A program made the position numbers and the translations under genes. Shown here piece after piece: positions 8,386-17,370 of a stretch of 64,000 bases of DNA. The stretch spans positions 22,618-86,617 of the forward strand of contig JAIXXF010000031.1 in NCBI GenBank assembly GCA_027490925.1, given 5' to 3'. The notes under the pieces were generated by a model, which did not search any database, had not been told where the DNA came from, and worked only from the letters and a program-made list of their open reading frames with translations. This DNA is from Comamonadaceae bacterium (GTDB lineage: Bacteria > Pseudomonadota > Gammaproteobacteria > Burkholderiales > Burkholderiaceae_C). Numbering within the stretch: the stretch's first letter is position 1; each line of letters opens with the position of its first letter.

Positions 8386-8796
8386 TCACCTCAGACCTTG
8401 ACCGCCTGCGCCTTCGGCGCGCTGGATCAACTCGATCTTGTAGCCGTCTGGGTCTGTCACGAAGGCGATCACCGTGGTGCCACCGGCCACTGGACCCGCC
8501 TCGCGGGTGACCAGGCCACCCGCGGCCTTGACCTGCGCCACCGCCGCATAGGCGTCGGGCACGCCCAGCGCGATGTGGCCGTAAGCCGTGCCCATGTCGT
8601 ACTGCGTCACGCCCCAGTTGTGGGTCAGTTCCAGTTCGGCGTGCTCGGGGTTGCTGCCGTAACCCAGAAACGCCAGCGAGTACTTGTATTGGGGGTTTTC
8701 GGAGGTGCGCAGCAAGGTCATGCCCAGCACGCGGGTGTAGAAGTCGATCGAGCGTTGCAGGTCGCCCACTCGGAGCATGGTGTGAAGGATTCGCAT
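8386..8796 (-). CDS. gloA: lactoylglutathione lyase (glyoxalase I)
   Basis: A 136-residue cytosolic metalloenzyme that isomerises the methylglyoxal-glutathione hemithioacetal to S-lactoylglutathione. It has two vicinal-oxygen-chelate repeats. Visible metal and substrate positions are the N-terminal [10 protein letters not shown] (His), ELELTHNWG (Glu), YGHIALGV (His) and KIELIQR (Glu), the standard His/Glu/His/Glu ligand set. ATG 8796 (MRILHTML) is chosen over the GTG one codon upstream because GloA proteins start MRxLHTM. It is convergent with the mocA-like gene. Confidence 0.95.
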   Translation of the reverse strand: MRILHTMLRVGDLQRSIDFYTRVLGMTLLRTSENPQYKYSLAFLGYGSNPEHAELELTHNWGVTQYDMGTAYGHIALGVPDAYAAVAQVKAAGGLVTREAGPVAGGTTVIAFVTDPDGYKIELIQRAEGAGGQGLR

Positions 8797-8818
8797 CACC
8801 GCATTGTGCCGCCCGCAC

Positions 8819-9439
8819 TCAGGCCTTGCGCGGGACCGCCTCGAACACCAGGCAGGTGGTGGTGGCGTGGGCGTAGAGCTTGCCGTCGGCCCCGACGATG
8901 CGCGCTTCGGCGGTGGCCAATTGGCGGCCGGTGTGCAGCACAGTGCCCACGGCGCGCAGCGGACCCGACGCGTGGGATGCGGCCCGCACGATGTTCACCC
9001 CCAACTCGGCGGTGGTGTAAGCCCGGCCCGCGGGCAGCGTGGTGTGCACCGCGCAGCCCAGGGCCGAGTCCAGCAGCGTGGCATACCAGCCGCCGTGCAC
9101 CGTGCCCAGTGGGTTGTAGTGCTTGAGCTGTGGCGTGCCCTGGAACACGGCCTTGCCCAGCGCGATGTCCACCAGGCAGAAATCCATGGTGTCGCAAATG
9201 TGGGGGTAGGGCGCGCGCCCGTCCAACATGGCCTGCATCTGCGCCAGCCCCGTTTGGCCCACCAGTGCCTCGGGCTGGGCCAGCCCGGCACGGCCGCCCC
9301 CGGCCAGCATGCGTGCGCGCACCGCGGCCTCTTGCGCCAGCCATTGGCGGGCGATGTCGGCGGCGGGTGTGTCGGCGGTGGGCGTGTCGAGGGGGGCGCC
9401 GGTCGTGGGGGACGGTGGTTGCGACGTGGGTGGGTTCAT
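8819..9439 (-). CDS. PaaI-like hot-dog fold thioesterase
   Basis: A 206-residue protein whose first 45 residues are Pro/Thr-rich and low complexity. From about residue 90 it has a PaaI/YdiI-type hot-dog domain with [20 protein letters not shown], the usual catalytic HGG region, and [13 protein letters not shown]. These enzymes hydrolyse acyl-CoA thioesters, often aryl-CoA. The frame is open further upstream, but ATG 9439 (MNPPTSQ) is the first start that avoids a compositionally odd extension. It lies upstream of and co-directional with gloA at 22 bases, so the two may share a transcript. Confidence 0.82.
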   Translation of the reverse strand: MNPPTSQPPSPTTGAPLDTPTADTPAADIARQWLAQEAAVRARMLAGGGRAGLAQPEALVGQTGLAQMQAMLDGRAPYPHICDTMDFCLVDIALGKAVFQGTPQLKHYNPLGTVHGGWYATLLDSALGCAVHTTLPAGRAYTTAELGVNIVRAASHASGPLRAVGTVLHTGRQLATAEARIVGADGKLYAHATTTCLVFEAVPRKA

Positions 9440-9563
9440 GGTGGGGACAAAAACAAAGGCGGTTGGGCCTGCCACTGTACCGCTGGGCGCATGCCATGTG
9501 GGGTGCGCCGCTGGGCGGCCGAATGCCCGCGCGGACGAGAGGACGGGCCGACGGTGGCCGTGG

Positions 9564-11825
9564 CTAGGCGGTGGCGCAGCCAGCGCTTTCCACAGCGCGT
9601 TCCACACAACGCTCCGGCGGGGGTGGCCAGGACAGCACCGCGCTGGCGGGCAGCACGGTCACGATCTCGGCGCCGCCGCCCGGTCGGTGGGTGGCGTGGA
9701 TGCTGCCGCCGTGGGCCAGCACGATGCGGCGGCTGATGGTCAGGCCCAAGCCGGTACCCCCCGGGCGCGGCCCGGGTCGGCTGGACTGGGCGAAGGTGTC
9801 GAAGATGCGTTCCAGCTCGCCGGGTGGGATGCCCGGGCCGCGGTCGGTCACCCGGAGTTCGAGTGCGCCGTCGGCCCGCAAGCCGCCGTACAAACCGACG
9901 GTGCTGCCCTCGGGCGAATGGTGCAAGGCGTTGGCCAGCACGTTGCGCAAAACCTGTTGCAAGCGGAACGGGTCGGCCATCAGCGTCAGGGGCGGGCCGG
10001 TGTCGTCTGGGCCGCCGCAGCCACCCGTCGCCGATGGGGCGGTCTCCACGCGCCAGTCCACCGTCACCCGATGGCGTTGTGCGATCGGCCGCAGCTCTTT
10101 GACCACGTCATGCACCAGCGGCGCCAGCGCACAGGGCTGCAGGCTCAGCGCATCGGCCGCGCGGTCCATTTTGGCCAGGTCCAGCAGGCCGTTGACCAGT
10201 CGCAGCATGCGCTGGCCGCCCGCGTGGATGTCGATGAACATGTCTTGCAGCGCTGGATGGGGGTTGGCCATGGCCTCTCCCAGTTCGGAGTAGCCCAGGA
10301 TGGACTGCAGCGGTGTGCGCAGTTCGTGGCTGACGTGCGCGATGAACTCGGCCTGGGCGCGCTGCGCCCGCTCGGCGGTGTCTTTGCCCAGGCGGATGCT
10401 GCGCTCGGCCTCGCGGAACTCGGTCACGTCCACAATGCTGCCCACCAGGCCCGCCGGTTGGCCCTGTGCGTCGGTGAAGCGCACCTTGGTCACCACCGTG
10501 TCGCGGGGTGGATTGCCGGGGCGCTCCAGGCGGCTTTCGTAGCGCGCCGGTTCTTCCGACTTCAACAGCCGCTGGTCGTACATGGTGTGCACCGCAGCGG
10601 CGGGACCGAACAGCGCCGCGGCGTCGCGGCCGATGACCTCGTCGCGCGCAAAACCCATCAGGGTCAGCCAGGCCTGGTTCACCATCACCAGCCGGCCTGC
10701 GTGGTCTTTCACAAACACCGGTGTGGGGCTGGCCTCCAGCAAGCGCGCGCTGAAGACCAGTTGTGCAGCCACGTCTTGCTCGCTTTGGCGTAGTGCGGCT
10801 TGTACCCGGGCGTGGCCGATCAGGCTGCGCCAGGCGGCCAGCGCCAGACCTGCGATCAGGGCCAGCGCCACCAGGCAGGCGGTGGCCACCCAGCCGGCCG
10901 TGTGCCGCCATTCAGCGAGCACCTGTGCGTGGTCGCGCTCCACCACCACCACCAGCGGCCGCTGCCGCAGTGTGCGGAACGCCGTGACCACCTCCCGCCC
11001 GCCCAAGCCTTGCCCCACGAAGCTGCCGCTCTCGCGCGCTGGCAAGAAGTCGGTGAAGAACGCGTGGGCTGTGGGCGGCGGGCTGTTCAGGGCGATGCCG
11101 TCGGACGCGCTCAGCAGTGCGCCCTGCACGGTGAGCAGTGCGGCTGCACGCCCGCCGTCGCCCAGCATCAAGGGGTACTCGTTGGCAAAGTAGTCGGGGT
11201 TGAGCGCGGCCACCAGGTACCGCGCCGGGCCTTTGTGGGCGGGCAATACCCGGGTCAGCGGGAGGAAGTGGTGGGGCGTGGGGGCGGCGGCAGAGACAGC
11301 GGCCGTGGCCGGATAAGGGACGTTGGCGAGGTCGCGGCCGGGCAGCAGCGGGCCCAGGCGGTCGAGTGCACCTGGCAACGGCCGGGGCGCCAGCGCGGGG
11401 TCGAGCCGGTGCCCCATGTTGTCGGGCGACGAGCTGTGCAACACCTGGCCCTGCGCGTCCACCACCGACAGGCTGCGCAGCACTGGCAGGCCCTGCAAGG
11501 CTTGGCGCAGGCGGTCGTTCTGGCGCGCGGTGTCGGCCCCAGGGGGCGCTTGGCCAAGGTGCTCGGCCAAGGCGGTCAGGGTCACGTCCACCGCGTTGAA
11601 GGTGCGGTTGGCCTGGTCTTCCAGGCTGCGGGCGAGCAGCTCGGCGCTGTGCAGTTCTCGCCGGTGCGCGTCGTGCAGTTGGTAGGCCAAAAAGGCCCCG
11701 GCCAGCGACAGCACCCACAGCGCCAGCAGGGCCGAGGCCACCAGCACCGAGCCCGGGCGGAGCCACCCCGGCGGGGCGCCGCGGCTGGGTCCAGGGTCGG
11801 TCCCAGTGTGGGTGACTGGCCCCAC
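9564..11825 (-). CDS. PAS-domain sensor histidine kinase
   Basis: A membrane histidine kinase of about 753 residues. TM1 (about 26-48) and TM2 (about 312-332) bracket a large periplasmic Cache-like sensor region. Then come a PAS domain (about 355-465, with PTPVFVKD), HisKA with HVSHELRTPL (about 498) and an HATPase domain with N-box NALHHS, G1 DRGPGIPPGE and G2 GGTGLGL. The conserved His is intact. No ATG exists upstream of TM1; GTG 11825 is the best start, 47 bases after the preceding gene. The open frame continues to 12917 but only as a shadow of the two upstream genes. The order HD-GYP regulator, binding protein, kinase on one strand suggests a single signalling unit that senses a periplasmic ligand. 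Confidence 0.86.
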   Translation of the reverse strand: MGPVTHTGTDPGPSRGAPPGWLRPGSVLVASALLALWVLSLAGAFLAYQLHDAHRRELHSAELLARSLEDQANRTFNAVDVTLTALAEHLGQAPPGADTARQNDRLRQALQGLPVLRSLSVVDAQGQVLHSSSPDNMGHRLDPALAPRPLPGALDRLGPLLPGRDLANVPYPATAAVSAAAPTPHHFLPLTRVLPAHKGPARYLVAALNPDYFANEYPLMLGDGGRAAALLTVQGALLSASDGIALNSPPPTAHAFFTDFLPARESGSFVGQGLGGREVVTAFRTLRQRPLVVVVERDHAQVLAEWRHTAGWVATACLVALALIAGLALAAWRSLIGHARVQAALRQSEQDVAAQLVFSARLLEASPTPVFVKDHAGRLVMVNQAWLTLMGFARDEVIGRDAAALFGPAAAVHTMYDQRLLKSEEPARYESRLERPGNPPRDTVVTKVRFTDAQGQPAGLVGSIVDVTEFREAERSIRLGKDTAERAQRAQAEFIAHVSHELRTPLQSILGYSELGEAMANPHPALQDMFIDIHAGGQRMLRLVNGLLDLAKMDRAADALSLQPCALAPLVHDVVKELRPIAQRHRVTVDWRVETAPSATGGCGGPDDTGPPLTLMADPFRLQQVLRNVLANALHHSPEGSTVGLYGGLRADGALELRVTDRGPGIPPGELERIFDTFAQSSRPGPRPGGTGLGLTISRRIVLAHGGSIHATHRPGGGAEIVTVLPASAVLSWPPPPERCVERAVESAGCATA

Positions 11826-11872
11826 TCTTGGGCAGATGCCCGGGTTGGCCGTGGGGGTGAGGGCGGTCGGGC

Positions 11873-12706
11873 TTATTTCAGCACCACGATGTCGGTCAGG
11901 CCATGCCGCCGCGCGGCAGCCGCGAGCCGACCGTCTTGCTGGATGCTGGCCACGAAGCGGTTCAGGGTGGCGAGCCAGGCCTCGTCGCCTGGCTTGATGG
12001 CGTAGGCGTAGGGCAGCACGTGGAAGGGCTGGGGCGGTGCCACCAGACGCGCCCAGTCGGCGTTGTCCAGCAGGCGTCGGCTGTAGGGGTAGTCGGTCAT
12101 GAACACGTCCACCCGCCCGGCTTCCAGTTCTTGCTCGCGTTGTTGCGGCGGTTGGATCACCACCATGCGGGCGTGACGCAGCCGTGCGGCCATGACCGGC
12201 TCCATGAAGGTGCCCGCCTGCACGGCGACCTGCACGCCGGGGCGGTCGATGTCGTCCCAGGTCTTGATCACCCGGCTGCTGCGGGTGGTGACGCCATAGA
12301 TGTCGCTTTGCAGGTAAGGCCGTGTGAACCAGAGCTTGTCTTGCCGCTGCGGCAACACCCCGACGGCGAACATCGCCACGTCGCAGCGGTCTTGCAGCAG
12401 GTCGTCGGCGAGTTGCGGGAAGGACGAGTCGACATGCTGCACGCGGGCGCCCAGGTCGCGGCCCAGTGCCTGAGACAGGTCGATGTCGATGCCCACCAGC
12501 TGTTGGGTGCGCGGGCTGCGGAAGGTCACGCCGTAATAGCTGGGCCAGATGCACACCCGCAGCGCGCCGCTGCGCGCCACCCGGTCTTGCGTGGGCCCGG
12601 CCTGGGCCCGCTGGGGTGCGACCACTGCGGCCAGCACAGCCACCACCGCGCCCAGCGCGAACACGCGGCACAGCGCCCGGCGCCGCAGACCGCCCCACCC
12701 GTTCAT
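11873..12706 (-). CDS. family 3 periplasmic solute-binding protein
   Basis: A 277-residue exported protein. The signal peptide (about 1-36) is followed by an SBP_bac_3 domain with LRVCIWPSYYGV, GIDIDLSQALG, CDVAMFAVG and FMTDYPYS. Family members usually deliver amino acids or small cations to ABC importers, but no permease or ATPase is nearby. It is embedded between an HD-GYP response regulator (four-base overlap at its start) and a PAS histidine kinase, so it more likely acts as the ligand-sensing component of that signalling system. The sensory role is inferred from context. Confidence 0.85.
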   Translation of the reverse strand: MNGWGGLRRRALCRVFALGAVVAVLAAVVAPQRAQAGPTQDRVARSGALRVCIWPSYYGVTFRSPRTQQLVGIDIDLSQALGRDLGARVQHVDSSFPQLADDLLQDRCDVAMFAVGVLPQRQDKLWFTRPYLQSDIYGVTTRSSRVIKTWDDIDRPGVQVAVQAGTFMEPVMAARLRHARMVVIQPPQQREQELEAGRVDVFMTDYPYSRRLLDNADWARLVAPPQPFHVLPYAYAIKPGDEAWLATLNRFVASIQQDGRLAAAARRHGLTDIVVLK

Positions 12707-13824
12707 GCGGCGGCCCCAGGCGCCATTGACAGCGCAGCGGCGCCCAACGGGGTGGGTTCGGCGTGGCGCAGACGGATCGCTTGCACCTGCGGCAGCACCG
12801 CCAGGAAGCGGTGCAAGATGTGGGGGTCGAAGTGGTGGCCTGCCTGCTCGCGCATGAAGTCCACCGCCTGCGCCACCGGCCAGGCGGGCTTGTACGGGCG
12901 CTCAGAGGTGAGCGCATCGAACACGTCGGCCACCGCCACGATGCGGGCCGACTCGGGGATGGCGGTGCCCGCCAAGCCGCGCGGGTAGCCCGTGCCGTCC
13001 CACTTTTCGTGGTGGTTCAGCGCGATGTCCCGGGCCATGCGCATCAGCGCATCGTCCGAACCCGACAGCAGCGCCGCGCCCACGGTGGTGTGGGTTTGCA
13101 TGACCTCGCGTTCTTCGGGGGTCAGGGCGCCGGGCTTGCGCAAGATGCCGTCGGGGATGCCGATCTTGCCTATGTCGTGCATCGGGCTGGCGTGGCGCAG
13201 CAACTCGCAGGCGGGGTCGTCCCAGCCCAGCGCCTGGGCCAGCAGCGCGGAGGTCTGGCTCATGCGCAGCACGTGGGCGCCGGTCTCGGTGTCGCGCAGT
13301 TCGGCGGCATGCGCCAGGCGTTGCACCACGTCCACCTGCAGCCGGTGCACCTGGTCGGATTTCTCGTGCACCAAATGCTCCAGGGTGGAGCGGTCGCGCT
13401 GCAACCGCTGGCGCGCCATTTCGGCCAGCAGCAGGTTGTGCACCCGCGCCAGCAGCTCATGCCGATTGAACGGCTTGTGCAAAAAGTCGTTCGCGCCCGC
13501 GTTCAGCGCCCGCAGCAGCACCTCTTGCCCGCACTGGGCGGTCAGCACCAGCACCGGGCAAGCGGGCGCCGGGTCCAGGTGCTGCAGCTGCGCCATCACG
13601 CCGAAGCCGTCGAGGTGCGGCATGTTCAGGTCCAGCAGGATCAGGTCGGGCGGGGCTTGGCGGCACCGCGCCGCGACCTGGCGCGGGTCGTCCATCAGGG
13701 TGATTTGGGTGTAGCCCGCGTGCTGCAGCATCAGCCGCAGCAGCTTGAGGTTGGCGGGCTCGTCGTCCACCACCAGGATGCGGGCGCCCAGCACAAGCGA
13801 GGTGTCGAGATCGGTGGGGACCAT
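12703..13824 (-). CDS. response regulator with HD-GYP c-di-GMP phosphodiesterase domain
   Basis: A 373-residue cytosolic RpfG-like protein. The receiver domain (about 15-135) has DDE at the acidic pocket, phospho-acceptor Asp in LILLDLNMP and the KPF lysine motif. The HD-GYP domain (about 165-355) has MHDIGKIGIPD and HHEKWDGTGYP, so both metal-binding HD and GYP signatures are intact and c-di-GMP hydrolysis is expected. The stop overlaps the start of the binding-protein gene, indicating translational coupling. Phosphorylation by the histidine kinase two genes downstream is likely. The 213-base gap upstream (13825-14037) is GC-rich with no gene. Confidence 0.93.
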   Translation of the reverse strand: MVPTDLDTSLVLGARILVVDDEPANLKLLRLMLQHAGYTQITLMDDPRQVAARCRQAPPDLILLDLNMPHLDGFGVMAQLQHLDPAPACPVLVLTAQCGQEVLLRALNAGANDFLHKPFNRHELLARVHNLLLAEMARQRLQRDRSTLEHLVHEKSDQVHRLQVDVVQRLAHAAELRDTETGAHVLRMSQTSALLAQALGWDDPACELLRHASPMHDIGKIGIPDGILRKPGALTPEEREVMQTHTTVGAALLSGSDDALMRMARDIALNHHEKWDGTGYPRGLAGTAIPESARIVAVADVFDALTSERPYKPAWPVAQAVDFMREQAGHHFDPHILHRFLAVLPQVQAIRLRHAEPTPLGAAALSMAPGAAA

Positions 13825-14037
13825 GGGTGGCGGGGCTTCCCGGTGTTCGCAGCGGCAGGGTGGGGCGGCGGGGTGGGGCGGGGCATGTGGCCCCGTTCAC
13901 ACACCTTGTTGTCGGCCACCGCGGCCAGACCTTGAGCCCCTCGGGTGCGGGGTCTGTCGGGGCGGTTGCCTGCCACCGCGGGCTGGAAACGTCGCCCGGT
14001 GCCGCCGCCCCGGTTCGCCCGCGCGGGCGCCAAGCGG

Positions 14038-15390
14038 TCAGGCGCTGGCGGGCAACATCACCTGGGCTTCAAAACCCCTTGCCTGGCCAGGTGGCGGGGA
14101 ATGCAAGGTCCATTGGCCGCGGTGCCGCGCCACGATGGTGCCGACGATGGACATGCCCAGCCCGTACCCGGCGGTGCTGCGCCCGTGCTTCACGTGGCGC
14201 CGACGGATCTGCGCCAGCTGGTCGGCGTTGACGCCTGGACCCGCGTCACGCACCCGCAGCGTGGCCGGTGCTTCAACGATCACCTCGATTGGGCTGCCCT
14301 GGCCGTGGCGGACCGCGTTCTCCACCAAATTGCGCACCACGATGGCCAGCGTGTCGAAGTCGCCCTGCACCACCACGTCGTGGTCGGGCGGCACCCGCAG
14401 GTGCACCCGGTTCAGCAACGCCGGGTCGCTCCAAAAATCTTGCACCACCGTGGCGGCCACCACACCCAAGTTGACCGGCTCTCCGCTTAGGGCGGCGCCC
14501 GACTCGGCGCGCGAGAGTTGCAGCAACTTCTCGGCGCGCCGGTTCAGATCCACCAGCGAGTCCAGCGCCTTGCGCGCCTCGGCCGCCTGGGGCGGGGTCA
14601 GCGCCATGGCCAGCAGTGCGTGCAGGCGCAGCCGGGCGGTGGCCAGCGGGGTGCGCAGTTCGTGGGCGGCGTTGGCGGCCAGGGCTTTTTCGGTCTGCAA
14701 CGCGTCGCCCAGCCGCAGTAGCAAGCGGTTGGTGCTGTCGGCGATCACTTGCAACTCGGTCGGTCGCGGGGTGTCGGGCAGCGGCTGGAGGTTGTTGCCG
14801 TTGCGCTGACCGATCTCGCCTGCGATCAGCCCGACCTCGGCCAAGCCCTTGCGGGTGATGGTGTGGATCAACCAGCCCAGCAGGGGCAGCACCAGCAGCA
14901 TCGGCACGACCAGCGTGAGCAGGGTCTCGAACATCGCCTCGCGGCGGTGGGTGAGGGAGTCGGCGATGTGGATGTAGACCGGGAACTCGGGGTGCTTCTG
15001 GGTGTAGACCCGCCAGTCTTTCAAGTCGGTGAAGCCGCTTTCCAAGGGCACCTGCAGGGCGTCGGCCGGGGCGTCGCTGGACCGCAGCAGCACGTCGCGC
15101 TGGGCGTTGACCACTTGGTAGGACATGTGGTCGTCGGTGAAGTTGGCGTCGCCGTCCTGCACCATGGTGCTGTGCCGCCAGCCGTCCCCGGCGGGCTGGG
15201 TCAGCTGCAGGTCGTGCAGCGCCAGGTCGAGCAGGCGGTGGCCGGTGTCCACCAGCGCGTTGTCCATGCCCTCGTTGACCTCGAACTGCGCCATGGTCGC
15301 GCCTGCGGCGGCCAGCAGCAGCCAGACGCTGCCCAGCGCCCACAGCAATGAGCGCGACAGCCGGGCCGCCAGGCTGGTGGGGCGGGTCAT
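14038..15390 (-). CDS. QseC/TctE-type sensor histidine kinase
   Basis: A 450-residue inner-membrane kinase. TM1 (about 12-33) and TM2 (about 165-188) flank a periplasmic sensor of about 130 residues. The cytoplasmic part has HisKA NAAHELRTPL (His near 243), N-box NLVENAVRHG, G1 RDAGPGV and a G2-like STAGYGLGMSI. Its ATG overlaps the regulator stop (ATGA), so it is translated with the OmpR-type partner just upstream. Divergent genes for an exported protein, a PepSY protein and a cytochrome b are its probable targets. That gene arrangement recurs in Comamonadaceae. Confidence 0.92.
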   Translation of the reverse strand: MTRPTSLAARLSRSLLWALGSVWLLLAAAGATMAQFEVNEGMDNALVDTGHRLLDLALHDLQLTQPAGDGWRHSTMVQDGDANFTDDHMSYQVVNAQRDVLLRSSDAPADALQVPLESGFTDLKDWRVYTQKHPEFPVYIHIADSLTHRREAMFETLLTLVVPMLLVLPLLGWLIHTITRKGLAEVGLIAGEIGQRNGNNLQPLPDTPRPTELQVIADSTNRLLLRLGDALQTEKALAANAAHELRTPLATARLRLHALLAMALTPPQAAEARKALDSLVDLNRRAEKLLQLSRAESGAALSGEPVNLGVVAATVVQDFWSDPALLNRVHLRVPPDHDVVVQGDFDTLAIVVRNLVENAVRHGQGSPIEVIVEAPATLRVRDAGPGVNADQLAQIRRRHVKHGRSTAGYGLGMSIVGTIVARHRGQWTLHSPPPGQARGFEAQVMLPASA

Positions 15391-16052
15391 GCGCCGTCGC
15401 CCACGAGCCGGTAGCCCATGCCGCGCACGTTCTGGATGCTGCCGGTGCCGAGCTTGCGGCGCAGGTTGTAGATGAACACCTCGAGCGTGTTGCTGCCGAC
15501 CTCGTCGTCCAGGCTGTAGAGCGCTTCCATCAGCGACGACTTCAGGTGAATGCGGTCCAGCCGCGACGCCAGCACCCGCAGCAGCGCCCATTCCTTGGCG
15601 GTGAGCGACACCGCTTCGTCCCGGCGCAAGACCGTCATCTGACCGAGGTCGATCACCAATTCACCCACCGTGACCACCGACGATGCCCCGCCGCTGCGGC
15701 GCCGCTCGATGGCGCGCAGCCGCGCCAGCAGCTCGTCGGGGTCGAATGGCTTGACCAAGTAGTCGTCGGCGCCGCTGTCTAGTCCCCGCACCCGGTCAGA
15801 CACCTGGTCGCGCGCGGTCAGCACAATGATGGGCAGCTGCGGCGCGCGGCGGCGGGCGCTGGGGATCAGGTCCAGGCCGTCGCCGTCGGGCAAGTGCAGG
15901 TCGAGCAGCATCGCGTCCCAAGGGGCCAGGGGCAACAGCTGGCGGGCTGCGGCCACGGTCAGCGCGTGGTCCACGGCGAAGCCTTTGCCGTCCAGGTAGG
16001 CCTTGACCGCTTCGGCCAGGGCCACATCGTCTTCAACCAACAAAACTCTCAT
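15387..16052 (-). CDS. OmpR-family response regulator
   Basis: A 221-residue DNA-binding regulator. The receiver has the N-terminal acidic pair (LLVEDD), phospho-acceptor Asp 51 in MLLDLHLP and Lys in VKPF. The C-terminal winged helix (about 130-218) has TAKEWALLRVL and VFIYNLRRKLG, then VRGMGYRL. It resembles the QseB/TctD/PmrA group. It is co-translated with the histidine kinase that follows. A 9-base-pair inverted repeat in the upstream divergent region (16145-16177) could be a regulatory site. Confidence 0.94.
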   Translation of the reverse strand: MRVLLVEDDVALAEAVKAYLDGKGFAVDHALTVAAARQLLPLAPWDAMLLDLHLPDGDGLDLIPSARRRAPQLPIIVLTARDQVSDRVRGLDSGADDYLVKPFDPDELLARLRAIERRRSGGASSVVTVGELVIDLGQMTVLRRDEAVSLTAKEWALLRVLASRLDRIHLKSSLMEALYSLDDEVGSNTLEVFIYNLRRKLGTGSIQNVRGMGYRLVGDGA

Positions 16053-16144
16053 CGTGTGTGCAGGGGTGGTGGCACCAGGGTGGGTGGTCCGTGGCCTGAC
16101 CTCGGTCCGCTGTGCGCCGGTTCAAAATCGCCATTGAAACGGTG

Positions 16145-16177
16145 GACAATGAACCGGCCCTGAAGGGCTTCATTGTC
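16145..16177. promoter_or_regulatory. inverted repeat in the divergent promoter region of the two-component locus
   Basis: GACAATGAA at 16145-16153 is exactly repeated inverted as TTCATTGTC at 16169-16177, with an inner GCCC-TGAA-GGGC hairpin. The region lies between the divergent response-regulator and exported-protein genes. It could be an operator or form a strong RNA hairpin; sequence alone cannot say which. Confidence 0.4.
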
Positions 16178-16295
16178 GCGCCAGTCGGCCGATACAACCG
16201 TGCACACTGCGCTGAACCCCGGGGCACCGGCGTGAACGTCATTGCCGCCGCCGTACACCCCCACAATACCGCCATTTTTCCCCCAAGGAGACCCT

Positions 16296-16991
16296 GTGAA
16301 CCCCAGCCATCCCCACACCCCTGCCCACACCCGCGCCCTGGTTCGCGCGCCCCGCCCTGCTTGGGCCTTGGTCGCGGGCCTGGCGTTGGCTGCCATGGGC
16401 ACGGCCCACGCGGGTCGCCCCCTGAACGTGGACGACGCGAACGTCAACGACCCCGGCGCGGGCCACCTGGAGGCCTGGTACGCCAAATTGCCGGGCGCCA
16501 CGCGCACCCTGAACCTGGCACCCGCGTACGCGCCGGTCCAGGGGTTGGAGTTATCGGCCGCTTTGGTGCGCGACCGCACGGCGCAACTCAACACGGTGAG
16601 TGTGCAGGGCAAGTTCCAGCTGACGCCACCCCAATCCGGTGGGTGCCACCAAGCGGCGGTATTGGGTGTGGCCCGCCCCAACGGCCAGCGGGGCGTCACG
16701 CCTTACCTGACAGGCATCGCCACCTGTGAGGTGGGGCCCGGGGCGGTGCACATGAACCTGGGCGCCAACCGTGCGCCGGGTGGCCCCACGCTGCCCACCG
16801 CGGGTGTGGCCTGGGAACAGGCCTTTGGCGGCCTGACCGGTCACCTCGAATGGCTGGTGCAACGCAACGCCAAACCCTCGCTGGGCCTGGGCTTGCGCAC
16901 CGAGATCGCCAAGGGCGTTCAGATCGACGGCAGCGTGGGCCGCAGCGGCGGTGAGAACCTCTACAGCGTGGGCATGAAGTTCCAGTTCTGA
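16296..16991 (+). CDS. exported outer-membrane-like protein
   Basis: A protein of about 231 residues with a long N-terminal region that contains a hydrophobic signal-like segment (about 20-42, ending TAHA). The mature part is rich in short alternating hydrophobic stretches and ends GMKFQF with a terminal aromatic, as expected for a small beta-barrel. Two cysteines (SGGCHQ, IATCEV) may form a disulphide. The start is GTG 16296, eight bases after a strong AAGGAG; the frame is open upstream but lacks a better start. It lies divergent from the response regulator and may be a target of it. No specific function recognised. Confidence 0.65.
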   Translation: MNPSHPHTPAHTRALVRAPRPAWALVAGLALAAMGTAHAGRPLNVDDANVNDPGAGHLEAWYAKLPGATRTLNLAPAYAPVQGLELSAALVRDRTAQLNTVSVQGKFQLTPPQSGGCHQAAVLGVARPNGQRGVTPYLTGIATCEVGPGAVHMNLGANRAPGGPTLPTAGVAWEQAFGGLTGHLEWLVQRNAKPSLGLGLRTEIAKGVQIDGSVGRSGGENLYSVGMKFQF

Positions 16992-17095
16992 ATGCGCCGC
17001 TGTTTTTTGGGCGTTCTTAAGAGTGCGTTAAGGCGGGGGCGTTTCAATCCCTCCACTAGCCCTTGAGCTGGCAACCTTCACCTACAGAGAACACC

Positions 17096-17365
17096 ATGAA
17101 ACACACCCTCCTCGCCGCCCTGCTGGTCGCCACCTCCGCCGTTTCCACTGTGGCAGTGGCCGGCCCCACCTGCAACGTGCCAAAGGCCCAATGGATGAAC
17201 GAAGCCGACTTCAAAAAAGGCCTGGAGCAACAGGGCTACCAGATCAAGCAGTTCAAGGTCACCAAAGGCCAGTGCTACGAGATCTACGGCTTTGACAAAT
17301 CGGGCAAGAAGGTCGAGATCTATTTCAACCCTGGCAATGGCCAGGTTCTCGAAACCAAGTCCTGA
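17096..17365 (+). CDS. PepSY domain periplasmic protein
   Basis: An 89-residue exported protein. The signal peptide (about 1-23, ending AVA) precedes one PepSY-type module with WMNEADFKKGLEQQGY and CYEIYGFDKSGKKVEIYFNP, the usual EIxxxDxxGxxVExxxxP pattern. Two cysteines occur in the mature part. ATG 17096 is preferred to upstream in-frame codons because the signal peptide starts there. It is followed at five bases by a cytochrome b gene and lies divergent from an OmpR/QseC pair. This frequently seen cluster is thought to sense or handle periplasmic stress or redox; the exact role is unknown. Confidence 0.85.
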   Translation: MKHTLLAALLVATSAVSTVAVAGPTCNVPKAQWMNEADFKKGLEQQGYQIKQFKVTKGQCYEIYGFDKSGKKVEIYFNPGNGQVLETKS

Positions 17366-17370
17366 TCCCG

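Noticed and set aside
9564..12917. A 1117-codon frame running through the histidine kinase into the binding-protein gene
   Set aside because: The N-terminal 360 residues are Arg/Pro-rich shadow of two real genes in another frame. The kinase begins near 11825.
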